A stretch of DNA of 64,000 nucleotides, taken from the NCBI GenBank assembly GCA_940671915.1, contig CALNVZ010003435.1, positions 12,800,395 through 12,864,394 on the forward strand, written 5' to 3'. This DNA is from Paracentrotus lividus (lineage: Eukaryota; Echinodermata; Echinoidea; Camarodonta; Echinidae). Below, in pieces: positions 30,176 to 43,054 of the stretch. The translations under genes were made by a program, and so were the position numbers. The notes under the pieces are model-generated. The model was not told the DNA's origin, searched no databases, and saw only the letters and a list, made by a program, of their open reading frames with translations. Within the stretch, counting starts at the first letter, position 1, and every line of letters starts with the position of its first letter.

Positions 30176-30289
30176 GAGAGCATTTTATATTTTTGCACGA
30201 TAATACTGTACTAATTGTTAAAAGTAATATACGTTCTCGTTCAGAAACGCACTTCTAGCGAGTGAGAGGAGACAGACTAGAAAAGAGAG

Positions 30290-30437
30290 TGGAGCTGTGT
30301 GTGTGTGTGGTTTGTCGTGAGAGAGAGAGAGAGAGAACGGTCGTATTTGAGGATCACGCGGCTGGCGAGGGGGAGCAGCAGGAGACGAGAGAGAGGAGCA
30401 AGAGAGAGGGGTGATGGGAAGCGAGGGGGGAGTGCAG
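30290..30437. repeat. (GA)n / G-A-rich tract left of the sequence gap
   Basis: GTGTGTGTG then GAGAGAGAGA and irregular GAG-rich sequence leading straight into the N run; similar sequence resumes after it (30557-30700, 30840-30925). The gap is therefore probably an unresolved microsatellite. Confidence 0.85.
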
Positions 30438-30556
30438 NNNNNNNNNNNNNNNNNNNNNNNNNNNNNNNNNNNNNNNNNNNNNNNNNNNNNNNNNNNNNNN
30501 NNNNNNNNNNNNNNNNNNNNNNNNNNNNNNNNNNNNNNNNNNNNNNNNNNNNNNNN
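30438..30556. other. Assembly gap, 119 N
   Basis: Run of N between two purine-rich microsatellite tracts. Any open frame crossing it is meaningless. Confidence 1.
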
Positions 30557-30925
30557 GAGAGTGGTGTGTAGTGTGTGTGTGATGGTGTGATGGTGCTGGT
30601 GTGTGTCGTGTGTTGTGTGTGTGTAGGAGGAGAGAGAGAGAGGGCAAGAGGGTCAGAGAGAGGAGAAGAGTGTGGTGGATGAGAGAAGGCGAAGTAAGCA
30701 GGGTAACATTGTTGAAAATAGAAATGATGAATGGTTTAAAACTTGTTGGTTTTATCGATAAGACAGGTATTATTATCGTAGAGTGTATCTCGTATCGAAA
30801 ATGACGCATTTATTACAAGTATACTTGTTAAATATCAGACTCAGGTAGAGAAGGAGAGATAGGAGATGAGCGAGAGCGAGAAGAGAGAGAAGGTCAGGAG
30901 AGAGAGAGAGAGAGAGAGAGAGAAC
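30557..30925. repeat. GTGTG / (GA)n tracts right of the gap
   Basis: GTGTGTGTG at the gap edge, then GAGAGAGAGAG (30632-30644) and a longer GA run at 30898-30923. Confidence 0.8.
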
Positions 30926-30929
30926 CAAT

Positions 30930-32820
30930 ACACTTCGAAAAAAAAATTGTGCGTGTGAAACTCGCTTCAACATAACAAAATGTTAATGTTTGGCAGTGTT
31001 CCCTTATCTTACGAGTATTGAACCAATTTAAATGTCACTGCAGATTTCAATCAATAAATTCATATAGGACGGGGTAAAGAAAATTCAAAGAAAATCAATC
31101 TATATTTAGCACTAGAAATATGCATCGCATTGCATTGTAATAAATTTCATAAGTACATTTATGGACAATGTTTATATTCATTGCAAACATCTCTCTCTCA
31201 GTGAGAGAGAGAGAGATAACGAGAAAATGATGGAAGGGTTCGGTAAAGTTAATTTAAATTGTAATTTTTGCCTTTATTTTCATTTAAAAAAGTTAAAGAG
31301 CAAAGCAAATGAAGAATTTCAAAATAAATCGAGAAAAATAAATCTGGAGAGGGAGCGAAATCAGAATCCGGATATGGATCAGAATATAAACATACGTCAT
31401 CATCCGCATTCCACAAAAAAAAACACATTGAATTCATCCAACGTCATGCACAAAGAAGGGAAACTTCTCGTTAGTAATGTAGGTGGGGATAAAAATTATA
31501 TTCCTTGCAAATAAATACATCCTCATTATCGGCTAACGCCTGTGAATGACCTTACGACCCTGAACTTCGAATTCATAGAAAAAAAAACACAATAAAACAA
31601 ACAAAACAAAACGGGTCATTGCCACCGAAAGATCAGCCCCCGTTATCAGGACAAAGCGTATATAGGGTAATATCGGATTTCTTTTGAATACACAGGCAAG
31701 ACAATCATTTACAATGAAGAATTCTCATTTGGGTCAATGTGACTTCAACCAATCTTTATTTTCATTTTACATGTATTTTTATGAACCAGACTTCACCAGG
31801 TAATAGTGACCGATGAAATACATGTAATATTGCATTGTAAAGGGCTTTATTCCCCAGTTAATTGACTCTATAGAAAGGCGCTATATCAAAACAATATTAA
31901 TATCATTACTACCATCTGTATTATATTGAACGGAGCTGTAAATATTCAAAGAGAAGTGTGTTTTGATAAGTTTCTTCATTACATTTTATAAGTAGGATTT
32001 AACAAGAAAATGAAGGGGGTAAAATATAATGAACTAACAATTTTTTTATAAACAATTTTCATATACAAAGTTATGTAGCTGGAAATAATCTCTTATACTG
32101 CCATTAATAATATTTATCTCAAACAATCCTAAAACTGCGTATTATTATAAGTCTTTAAGAAGGCTGATTATTGTAATGGACAGTTTCTAATTACTTTTAT
32201 ACAAGATATGGCGTGTCACGTTTTTATCTTGTCCTTCTTATGAGGATATAAAACAGGGACGGGATGAGTAGACGTATGACAGAAGGCTAACTTTGACCTA
32301 CATAATCTTGCTGATATCTTCTAATCAAGACAACATTCTTAAGTGGCCCAAACTGACCTTCCACTGACCATGACGAAAGTACGTGAAGTACATTATGTAT
32401 AGAGTCATGGCTGTCAGCTATACTTACAACTTAATGACAAAGTGTGACTGACCATACATCGTTTGATCTCGGCGCTCGGGAAAGAAGCTCATTATTTTAG
32501 GATCAGTTTGGTAGCGATATCTTAATTATGTGTCCCTTGAAAACACTCTTTGTGAATCACTTTCCAGTGGCAACATTTTATAACGGTTAATATTAATCAC
32601 ATTTAAAAAGGAACTATATCCAACAATAAAGTCATACAACATGTACAAGCGGAACATTGTTTATTATGTTACCATTTTCGGTATAGGACTCGGAGTGACG
32701 GTGCCAACATCTTAAAACTGTGTGGAAGGGGGTGGGGCGCAGAAATTTTTCAATCGCTTGGGCCCTGGATACGCCACCGAATGGTGAATCTCTGGATACA
32801 TGTATCTTTGTTTGACAGGA

Positions 32821-32895
<75 letters not shown>

Positions 32896-34580
32896 GGATG
32901 TATGCAAAAGATGGAAAGAAGAAAGAGTGAGAGTTAGTATGGATCAATGACCTTTCATTATTGCTAATGAACACAACGTCTCTTCAATATCTGATTCGTA
33001 AATACGGGTCTCTAAATAAAGAGATGGCCTTTTAAATATCGGTCAACCAATTTGTTTCTGATCTCCGTGTTCTGCAAACATAACGGACAATACATGTTGT
33101 CATAAAATAATGAACCAGATACGTTTTATCAATACATTTTAATTAACAATTCCTTGTCATTATAATAAGCCCATTAAATAAATGCACAACAATGATTTTT
33201 TCTTTTTTTAATTTTTTTTTTTACTCTTTCTTATATTTCAATATTTATGTCACAAAGGCATATTTTGTTTTAAAGATGACTTACTCTTTCGCAATCAAGC
33301 TTTTACAATAGATAAGCTATGTTTACTGTAGATAGCATCCATTTAGTACATCATAGTGTACCCGTTTCCTCTCACTGACTAGAGAGATACTTCTCCATTT
33401 TAACGTTAAGGTTTATTTATGGTTCATTATCGATTCTTTAAAAGATGGTAAATTGTAGTTAAATCAGATTTATATACAATGGTTAATATAATGTACATAC
33501 GTTGAGGCGATAAAGTATAGTATCTTGACACATGGGTGGTCAGACAACGTGAAGTAAAAACAATGGTACCATAGTCAGCGTTACCATACGATGAAGCGGG
33601 TGAATATGAGAGAGAAGAGAGGATAGAGAAGAGACGGGGAGAAGGGAGAAATGTCAAGATTAATTCAGTTCAGTAGTATAGCAGATCTGCACTAAAGTAA
33701 TATTCCATAAACATGATAAAGTAATAGGCCTACGTTTAAGTCGCGCGGAAAAAATGAAATTTCATGAAAAATATTTTAAAGTTCATTTCCCAAGCGAGGT
33801 AGTTGACGATTTTTTAATCACATATATGAAATTTAAGAACAATGGTCATATCTTTTTCTTGGTCACTTTAACATTACACAACGCTTGCAGCATCTAAACC
33901 ATAATAGATGTATCAGACAACCTTGCTCAAGACGAGAGTTATACTTAACAGTGTAAACTACATGTATCTTGAAGAGTGGAGGTCATTTTACTCGTAGCGC
34001 GCGAGCGAGCGAGACGGAGCAAGAGGCGGGAAAGCGAATTTATAGCTTGTGTCGAAGTGTCGTCTGCGTAGGTCTTCAAACAGAGTTCATTCATCATATT
34101 CGCAGACATCGAGGGAACTTGCATTTCCAAGGCGTCCGAGATTGAGTGCATCTATGAACAACCTACACGTTTCTATTGGAATACAGGATTTACATTTATA
34201 TCGACATTAGTGGAAGACAATTATCTCAACACGGTCGAAGTTCGCTCTCAAACGCTAAGTCAACAGGTTGTTCCAAAGGACGGGGCATGACATCAATTAG
34301 AAATTAATAAGCTCTTCAAAGCGGTTTGTCAGTTTGTAATTGTGAATCGTTAGGGGGTGCTTTGTCGTGCTTAATGTGATGACGGCTTATTCAATATAAT
34401 AACCGAGATAATCATTATACTTTTCTGTCGAATATATGGATGAATATAATGCCCATGTGAATTAAGCCAAGGATTATTATTTTGTTCGGCTAAGGATTTA
34501 TTTTTGATTCCTCACGAGAGGTATCAACTTACAGCATCATTAAATTGGAATAAGATTGAACACAAAACTGGTGGAGTATT
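30930..34580. other. No gene recognised
   Basis: AT-rich sequence. Contains a SINE-tail-like stretch at 31838-31905 (AAAGGGCTTTATTCCCCAG, AAGGCGCTATATCAAA), the (AG)n run at 32823-32892 and a short CG-rich stretch at 33990-34020. Candidate promoter DNA for the exon at 34601 would be near its right end, but no clear core element is visible. Confidence 0.5.
32823..32892. repeat. (AG)n microsatellite, 70 bases
   Basis: Perfect AG dinucleotide run; the longest uninterrupted dinucleotide repeat in the window. Confidence 0.98.
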
Positions 34581-34600
34581 TTTAATTGCAATACTTTGTA

Positions 34601-35092
34601 ATGCACCAACAGATCGGTAACATGACAGTGAACTTATCGCCCGACATGCGATCACCAAATCGTGGTGTCGGTGGCCTAGGCGATGCTTGCGATACAATCC
34701 TCGCCACTATCCTGGTCGTTGGCTGTTTCATAGCATGCAAGAGCTCCTACGATTGCCTGCGTCGATGGCGAGGCAAACTGAACGTCGTGGTCATCGGTTG
34801 CGGACCCGTTGGCCTCACCGCTGCCCTGATTGCCGTCCGAAGCAAACGAGCTCGGAAGATCACCATCTTCGAAGAGAAGACGAGATCGCAACTCATGGAT
34901 CGTCCACATCAGATCAGCATCGAGCCACGGGCTGTGGGATTCTTAAAGAATCTCGGGGTGGATTTTGATAACATGGAAGGATGTTGGCACCAAGAAAGGT
35001 TCTATACTAGGATTGGAATATTTCAAGAATACGTCCTCAGTCTGCTACAGCAGATCACTGAGCCTCCCCTCGATATTCGACTAGGAACCAAG
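34601..35092 (+). CDS. FAD-dependent monooxygenase, MICAL-like, N-terminal exon
   Basis: 164 codons ending at donor CAAG|GTAAAC, so the gene is partial. Residues about 31-46 (DTILATILVVGCFIAC) are a hydrophobic segment that could be a membrane anchor, followed by a basic patch (RRWRGK). The Rossmann dinucleotide-binding motif VVVIGCGPVGLTAAL (66-71 = GCGPVG) is at the end of the first beta strand, and E91 in ITIFEEK is the usual acidic residue for the FAD ribose. HQISIEPRAVGFLKNLGVDF and YTRIGIFQEYVLSLL resemble the FAD-domain layout of MICAL-like flavoprotein monooxygenases. Substrate unknown. The open frame extends 15 bases upstream of the ATG from a TTG, but ATG 34601 (or the next, 34622) is the first credible start. 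No later exon found up to 64000. Confidence 0.6.
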
Positions 35093-35099
35093 GTAAACA

Positions 35100-36010
35100 C
35101 ACATTTTTTGTCTGTTTTGTTTTGTTTTGTTTTTTGTTTTTGTTTTGTTTGTTTGTTTGTTTGTATTTTTTTTAGCTGGGGGATCTCATTTTTGTGCTTC
35201 ATTGCATATACATGTACATGTAGTACATGTATATTATGTTTTGACATTACAAGAAAAATCAGAATGGTTGTTTGTTCCCTGAAGCCATGCACAAGCAATT
35301 TAAAACAGGTTTTTAGTATGATTACTTTCGCAGTATATGCGACCCAGTCCAGAGTTCTTTCATCAAGTTCATTATTAAATACTACATGTGCTACTGAATG
35401 TTTTATCAAAGCTTGAATCAGGCTCTCGAGTATGATTGTTTTAAATGTTATTCCGTTATGGTGTTTTTCGCCCATTAGACTGCACTCTGTCGATGCGGTC
35501 TGTCGATCAAAGGGTACGCGATTCGAATCCCGGCCTGACATGTTCTTTGACAAAAAACTTTGTTAAAAGGACTAAGCCTTAGAATATTTAGCTGCCCATT
35601 TTGATGTTTTGTTTCAGTAAATTCGGCGCGCCTTTGTACATGTTTTTGGTCTTGCCCTTTTTGTGTTTTCATTGCTCTTGGCAACCATTCCCAATTTTTG
35701 AATTTAATTTTTTTTTTTTCAAGTGAAATGCTAGATTGAATTATAGTTGTTGGACTCTGTAATTGTTTAATCCGCTTTATCTATATAGCTAACATGATTA
35801 GGACCAGATGAAAATCAGATAATTCGTTTAATTATCAAAGACAATCTAAGTTTATTTTTCTTTACCATTGGATCTCTCTCAATTAAGGAGATTTTTGTGT
35901 TTTAACCTCTGTGCTCTCATCTTTATATTATTTCTCTCTATTCAATATTTTTATTTGTTTATTTTTTTTCTCTCTCTCTCTCTCTCTCTACCTGCACCTC
36001 ACCTTCCCTA
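35100..36010. other. Intron-like sequence with tRNA-like SINE head
   Basis: TTTTG/TTTG repeats at 35118-35165 follow the donor. 35474-35545 holds a tRNA-like segment sharing GGGTACGCGATTCGAATCCC with the SINE at 48067-48352. The remainder is T-rich with a CT run near 35970-35990. Confidence 0.5.
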
Positions 36011-36012
36011 CA

Positions 36013-36843
36013 TTAACCCTAAAAAGGCCGGGTTATTTTTGCCATCTCATAGCCGGGGGGGGGGGGGGGGGGGGGGCTGATTAGGCCCCCCTTAAGATCT
36101 CGGCCGCCGATCGCGCGAGCGCCGCGAAATTTTGCACAATAGTAGTGTGCGATGTAATCTACATTACAAGACTGTATAGTTTTGTTTTTTTTTGTCTCCA
36201 AAATAATGTCTTTTTAATTTATATTAATTAATTATGCTAATTTATGCATGAAATCATACATTCTGCTCTAAATCATTAATTAAGGCTCCTAGAATGCTAA
36301 TTCTTGGTGTAAATATTCTTTGTAGCATTCCTAACGATTGCACATGAAAATTTTTTTATTGCATTTTATTGTTTTTTGGAATTTCTTATGTATTTCTTTC
36401 TTTTTCGACTTATGTATTTTATTGTTTTTTGTTTTTGTTTTTGTTTGGAATACTTCGGTCATTGATTATCTCTGAATATTGCAGCAATATCAACTGTAGT
36501 GGAAGCAACAGGCTTCCACTACATTTTAGCTTTTCATGCTAAAATCACATTTTTTTTTTTCTTCTTTTTTAGTAGTAGTGGTAGTAAATGTGATTTTAGC
36601 ATGAAAAGCCATTTCCCATATGTTTTGTAAACAAATACAGAAAATCTTCGGTTTCTGAGTCTGCGCTGCATTCGACTCGTAAGTTCATTTTTTTTCTCAA
36701 AATAAAAGTTGCGTAAGATGTTAAAGAAAAAAAAATCATAAATGCGCGGAGCTCGATTTTTTTTTTCAGCGACACGACCGCGCGAAACGTCGAAGGGGGA
36801 GGGGGTGGGGGCTGATTAGGCTCCCCGGCCCTTTTAGGGTTAA
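36013..36843. mobile_element. piggyBac-type MITE, 831 bp
   Basis: TTAACCCTAAAAAGGCCGGG at the left and CCGGCCCTTTTAGGGTTAA at the right. TTAA target sites followed by CCCT are the standard piggyBac ends. Sub-terminal G runs and CTGATTAGGC(C/T)CCC occur at both ends in a mirrored-promoter-like layout. The interior has two strong hairpins (36499-36524 and 36523-36610). No transposase. Confidence 0.88.
36523..36610. repeat. Long hairpin inside the piggyBac-type MITE
   Basis: TTTTAGCTTTTCATGCTAAA and AATGTGATTTTAGCATGAAAAGC frame a T-rich loop; the stem is over 20 base pairs. The neighbouring TAGTGGAAGC-aacag-GCTTCCACTA at 36499-36524 is a perfect 10-bp hairpin. Confidence 0.75.
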
Positions 36844-36849
36844 GATAAC

Positions 36850-38508
36850 GAATATTACATTGACACATCATTACAAAAAAATATATATACTTCAGAAGAA
36901 GAATACAATGTTACACATAATGTTCCAAAGGCGAGGTATGACTTTTTATTTCAATTTCATAAAACATGTAAAAGACTCATCAGGAACAGTATTGCAAGCC
37001 TCTTGATTCTATATCCTGATGTTAACATTCCCACATGAACTATATCATGTCCTGTAAGCTCATAACCTAGTTTCTCACGAATGAAAGGTCAGAAAATGAC
37101 AACAAAGCGTCTCGTTTCTGGGAAATTTTGTCGACCCAGAGGAAAAAAATCGATCTGATAAGATCTCCCCTTTTATAAATATGCGTCTTCACTCGCATCC
37201 AACGTCAAGGTTACCTAATAATTATTATCGAGACGAAAAAGGGGTAAAAATTCAATGTTCGCGGAACATTGGCCAATGTGTGCCAACCGACGTTTTTGAT
37301 ATTTTGCTGATGGAGTAGAATTTTTAATTTCCTGTGCCGTATCTTATGAGGCAAGTCGTCTGACAGCTCCGAGGCGAGTGCAATGTTTTCTTGTGAATTT
37401 GGCGGGAAAATCGTCGCACCATTGACGTCTGTCGAGGTGTTTTTTTATTTTCTTGAAATGGTTGTCACGTATGGGTTATCCCGCGCGGCTGAATGATATT
37501 TCGTGTTCTTATAGCAATAAAAAGTGTTGATAGGATTGTTTTAAAGGGGTGGAAAGTCGATGAGTCGAATAACCCGACAAAAATAAAGAAAGAGAGTGGA
37601 AAAGGAAAAATGACAAAGCAAAATATATGCATTTGTCTAAAGGTGAATGTGTATCTCACTTTTTTTTTTTTTTTGCTGTGAAAGGTATAGCCTAAAAGGC
37701 AAAATCACTGAAGAAAATATCTGAAAGTAACTTTAGGAGGGAAACAGGTTGAGAAGGTTAAGGAAATGCAAAATTACTTAGAGCTGTCGTGGAAACTACC
37801 ATAATTGGATACATAGATTGCGAACATTTTTTTTTCATTGAGAGTTTTCTCTTATTATACCCGGGAATGGTTCATCCTTTACACATGCATGAATAGTGAA
37901 TCCGCATCATCAAAAACCCAGTTAACATAATAGTGCATCATCATAATACACAATATCAACATTGACGTCATCAAGATGTAAGTGGCACAAAGAGCTTTTA
38001 TCTTATTTGCCTTTCGTAAGTAATCTGTTTACAAACATTTCCACAACCCCTTGTTGCTTTAAAAGCATTATTTATTACTGAAGTGATTTACATGTCCTAT
38101 ATTTTGTTTTTTCTGCTTATACTGGGCGTAACAAGTATCGTTCTTATAACTCTAAGTTAAGGGCATTATTTTAACAGCTGCACAAATATTATGGGAACGA
38201 AAGAGATTCTATTTGTATGATGTACCCTTCCAAAGAAAATTGTCACTGAACAATATACGATTGTTCGGATTTGTCCTAATTAGTGATATTAGGTTATTGG
38301 ATACAATAGAAACGGATTCTTAATCTTAGGATGAAATAAATTATACATATGAGCTACATGAATCATTCGTGAAAATCTCAAAGAATCAGTCAGTAAAAGA
38401 CGTTTTGTCCCAAAACAATATTATTATTTACTATCAATCGATGACAAGCTATAAAATGCTATTTTTTATGATTAAAAAAACATGAGAAACAAAGTCAAAT
38501 AAAGATAC

Positions 38509-38541
<33 letters not shown>

Positions 38542-41500
38542 TAGAAAAGGGGGAGAGAAAGAGGAGGGGAAGAAATATGGGGAGAGAGATAAAGAAAAAG
38601 AAATGGAAGGGGAATATTTCGAGCTTGAAATTTTCATGCCGTGTAAATCAAAATTATTTTGAGGGAAAGATTGACAGCATTTCAGATTTGTTCTGAATCC
38701 AGATGTTTTGTGATTTATACTGTGTCTGAGAGTCTGTATTTCTTTTTTCACCATCGCTCGTTCTAATTCTATACCGAGTTGAACGACTGAAGCAATACCC
38801 TTCCAAAAAGGGCACTTTATGATTGCAGCCAACTTTCCTTCTTTATTTTTTACTGTCTCCACTTCACCCTCTCTTCTTGTCGTCCTATCTTTTAATCATG
38901 TTTATTGTGTTTATGTTGAGTTTTATTGCTGATTTTGTTTGAAATTTAATATTCTCGTTACGTAAACATCTATAAATCCAAATAACTCAACTTACATTGA
39001 ATTCCTGTGTGATCCGTTGATTGACATTTCAAATATTTCTCTCTCAATTGCGACGATATGCTGAAGGCTACAGTCTTATCCACGAAACAGTATTGTGTGC
39101 CACAGAATGAATGTTTTCCCAAAGGTTCAGTCTGGTCCCTCTAGACTACGGTATGTTGTCTCTCGCATCACCAAGATCACGGTCGTTGCTAGGCAACGAA
39201 TGAGTTCATGAAGATGCGGAAATTCCCTGAAGGGTATCCACGTACCTCGGGACCTCTCTCTTCCTGAGATTAGGTCGAAGGAACCACAATGATTAGCTTT
39301 ATTGACACTTTGAATTGTGGAGGAGGGGCGCTTTATCAAACACTTGTCAGAGATGCCCGAGAAGATGCATGACAGTGTGTTAATCCGATGACATTATCAG
39401 AAAGTAAGCAACCCGAAGCAGAGATGCGTGAGTTCAGTCATACTGTTAAGAAAGTGACTTCAAACCACCGTAAACCTCGTCCACGAGGGGTAATAAAATC
39501 TTCTTTGGTGTGACTTGGGGTAACATGTCATGAATTCACGAAGGCGCAACAACTTTAGATGAGCTAACACTTATTTCAATTGTTTTATACAAGAGGCAGT
39601 CTTTGTTCATGAATTATTTACATTCGATTGTCTGCTGATGTTTGATACGAAGCTCTATGTCAATCCGTGGTCAATTTTAGGTATAGAGGAGTTACAACTT
39701 GAATGTCACTTCATGTAGGAAATAAAATTACATTCTAAATCTTATTTTGTGTTCATAATATGCATGTTCTCATCTTTGGAAATGAATATTACGTAATCAT
39801 GCAATCAAAATGACGTTCAAATCATGGATGTTGTGACACTTCCATACATGAACTCTGTCAGGTCACTCTTCATATTTTGAATGATATGTACGAATTTAGA
39901 TGAAAACCTGAGTGAGTGCAATATCCATATTGGTAAGATATTTCGTCTATTGCCCGATGGTGCCTGTATGAGTGACGTATATACTCACTTTTCCTGATAT
40001 TGTACCACATTTCCTCCTGATCATCTTTCATCACGACTACTGCTATTGGTTTCAATCCAGGATCACGGTCAGGGCTGTGACGTCACAGCAACTCATGACG
40101 TGAGGTCGCCTGAAGTTCAATGTAACATCAGAAAAGAATTAGCTCGGGAAATACTTTCTTGGTGTTGTTGTTCTTGGGGTGTTCATTGTTTCTTGACGTG
40201 TATTACAGGGAATTATTGCATGAATAAAAACTACTGTACTTTGTGCCTTCATTCCGATGACCTATAGCATTAAATATATGGCTTAAAATAATGTTATTTT
40301 ATGGAGAGATTGAATACTTATGACGGATTCGGGGGGGGGGTGTAGCGTAAATATCCATCCAAACCAGTAGTGTAGGCGTTCCTCTTTAAATTATTATGGT
40401 TCGAGAGGTTAAACATTATTAAACGTTACAAATATCGGCTGCGTTCCCCTTTTTTCCTTCAAAATACTCCTCAACCAAGAGCAATATAAGCTTATCAACT
40501 GGAAAAAATAGTAACCACAAAAATAATTATATATATACATGTAGTTATTTCAGTGAAAAGATAATGATGTTAATGTTATCATTCTTTACCACTGACCACT
40601 AACATCTGCAATGCATGCAGTTAAAACAGTGGAATAAGAGAATATAAGAAATGATATTCTTGTTAATTTACATTTTTTTTTGCCTGAGGCTTCTATACGA
40701 TATGATTCCTAACCATGCTTGCTTCGACATCAGTTGGAGAGCCGACCTGGATTATTGACGTAGGCCATGTTATTAGCCTGGGCTGTAAAGTTAACCAAAG
40801 TTCAAGATGACATGGAATACGTACTGTGCCTGATGTTGAAGATTGCTGTTGAAAATGCAATTAAATAAAATACATGGGACGAATGTATCAGGAGAAACAC
40901 ACGTGCCTATATTAGAGTCACATAGTATCATGTATAGTATGGGAAAAGTCATCGATGGGCTATTTTTTGTTATTGTTTTTATTTATCTTATTTTATATTT
41001 TTTGTTTATTTTTCTATTCTATTCTAATTTTTTTTTTCATAGTGATAATTTGTTTTATTTTGTTTACTAAGATCATTTTTTTGTTATTTAATTCATTTAC
41101 TCTTTGCATGTATTTATTTTGTTTTATTTCTTTTATTCAATTCATCTATTTTATTCATTTCATTGATTCTATTCATTTGATCTATTTTATTGATTATTTA
41201 TTTACAGAGTGGATACGTGCGCAATACAAATCGCATCATTATTATTATTATTATTATTATAATTTATTTGTGTCAATTATTACTTTCTTTTTCTTTTTTT
41301 TTTGGAGGGGGGTGGGGGGGCAAGGCTTGTACAGGTGGATTAATGTAACAGAAATGTTGCAGAGATACTAGTTAAATTGTATAACGTTGTGAATGTATTG
41401 TCAAGTTTGCTCCCATTCACCTTATTTCCTATACACTCACCCCCCCCCCCCCTCCCATCCTCAAGAACATTAAAAAATTATTGTGTCTTGTCTGTCAACA

Positions 41501-41770
41501 CTGAAAGGACGAATCTCATTAAACGTGTCAAAATACAATAGAACAATTAGATAGCCAGTCTGGATGTCCAGATTCATAATAACCACTTGTTTCGACCAAT
41601 TAGTAACCAGGAAATGGCAATACGTCATCATTTATGTCATTATTTTCTCTTTCTTACCCTGTCGCCGTTGTCAAGTAACGCATACACAATTAAGTCCAAC
41701 TAATGACATTTGTAAACAAAGTTAACAATATATGTTGGACAAATTGTTCGGAGTAATTAATTTTGGAGTG
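36850..41770. other. No gene recognised
   Basis: AT-rich non-coding sequence. Contains a GA-rich tract (38503-38600), a G run at 40330-40340, T-rich low complexity (40960-41190), an (ATT)n run at 41237-41262 and a C run at 41440-41453. Given its position downstream of the exon at 34601 this may be a long intron. Confidence 0.5.
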
Positions 41771-41778
41771 GTTTGTCT

Positions 41779-42431
41779 TTGCGTATGGTGAGGGGTGTTT
41801 CCATTACCTGCTACCCTGCTACACTTCCAATTTCTGCTATACACCTTTTTCAATTTGGACTCGACCATTTATCCCGTTTCTGTGATTGGCTATTTTGCTC
41901 ATGAATATATATATCGCCACCTTTCCTGATAAATGTATTTGCATAAGAAGGAATGTAATTTTGTGTGCGTGTACTCTGTGTGGCGATAAACGTCACGCGA
42001 AAAATACGATACGAACTCGTAGGATTTTTACTGCCAAATCCTTGATTTGTAAACGCTTTTTTTTCTCTTTATTCTATATTTATCATTTTCATCATTATCT
42101 GTTAATAATAAGGGCCGTCTAGATGCTTTCGATCGTTCTTAAATGTTGATTTCGGGAGACGTACATATGGTACTACAAAATACCAAGGTTTGTTGTCTGA
42201 GAAGCGACAGCGCAGTCTGCAGCGTCACGAGCTCTTCATTTGAGAGTCGTGAGTTCAAATCCGAAATTCGACGGATTTTTTTTTCTTTTTCTTCTTCTTC
42301 TTGAGTTTGATTTTCTGACAGTCATCGACTGTTATTCATTTATTGAAAAACAGAAAAACAACCTAAAAATAAGATTTTTTTTTTTTCTTAAAGATAATCA
42401 GTGTAGCCTAAAGTGGCAGATACAAGATTAT
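41779..42431 (+). repeat. Diverged copy of the ~640-bp unit S
   Basis: Shares GTGTTTCCATTACCTGCTACC, CTCGACCATTT, TTTGCTCATGAATATATAT, TCGCCACCTTTCCTGAT and the later TAATAAGGGC..GACGTACATAT blocks with 42432-43054 and 51216-51901, but with many differences and no long TG run. Includes a tRNA-like piece at 42199-42272 (GTGAGTTCAAATCCGAAATT). Confidence 0.75.
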
Positions 42432-42548
42432 TTTTCCCTTTCTGTGATTGGCTTATTTTGCTCATGAATATATATCGCCACCTTTCCTGATTTGCATGAA
42501 AAAGGGCTTGGTCCGATTCCGTTTCTGTGATTGAGATTGGATGCTGTA

Positions 42549-42616
<68 letters not shown>

Positions 42617-43054
42617 CTGTGTGGTGATCTAACGTTTACGCTATACGTGAACCCGTAGGATTTTGACTGCCAATCCTTGATCTGTACACGTCTTCTTCTC
42701 TTTATTCTATATTTCTTATCATTTTCACCATTATCTGTTAATAATAAGGGCAGTCGGGTATTGCTTGTGATCGTTCTTAGATGTTGTTTTGGAAGACGTA
42801 CATATCTGTATACTAATACCACATTTTCACGAATAGTGGCGGCAGCGCAGTCAGTAGCGTCATTGTCTGCCAACGGGAAGGTTTTGAGTTCAATTCCTCG
42901 GGCAGCATTTTTTTTTTTTTTTTTTTTTTAATAAATAGCTTTTTTATGAGAAAGTCGTAATGTGGTGACTTGTGACCTTTTTTTAACTTGAGTGTCAAAA
43001 AAAACAAAATCCACTGGAAAGTTAGAAATGGTGGGTGAACTATTTTTTTCTTTT
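42432..43054 (+). repeat. ~620-bp unit S, left copy
   Basis: Near-identical direct copy of 51302-51901: same AATATATATCGCCACCTTTC, long (TG)n, TCTAACGTTTACGCTATACG, tRNA-like ACGGGAAGGTTTTGAGTTCAA, T run and ATCCACTGGAAAGTTAGAAA. It is cut at its right end by the N gap. Confidence 0.9.
42551..42613. repeat. (TG)n microsatellite in unit S
   Basis: About 31 TG repeats; the homologous run at 51416-51475 is shorter and interrupted. Confidence 0.97.

Noticed and set aside
33945..34151. 68-codon minus-strand frame containing YADDT, considered as a reverse transcriptase motif
   Set aside because: No other RT motif lies in the frame and a four-residue match is not informative.
35023..35553. 176-codon minus-strand open frame
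   Set aside because: Antisense of the FAD exon end and of a TTTTG repeat; gives a Lys/Gln/Thr low-complexity protein.
42388..42873. 161-codon minus-strand open frame
   Set aside because: Its middle is a long His-Thr run from the (TG)n microsatellite; the near-identical unit at 51.3-51.9 kb has a differently broken frame.
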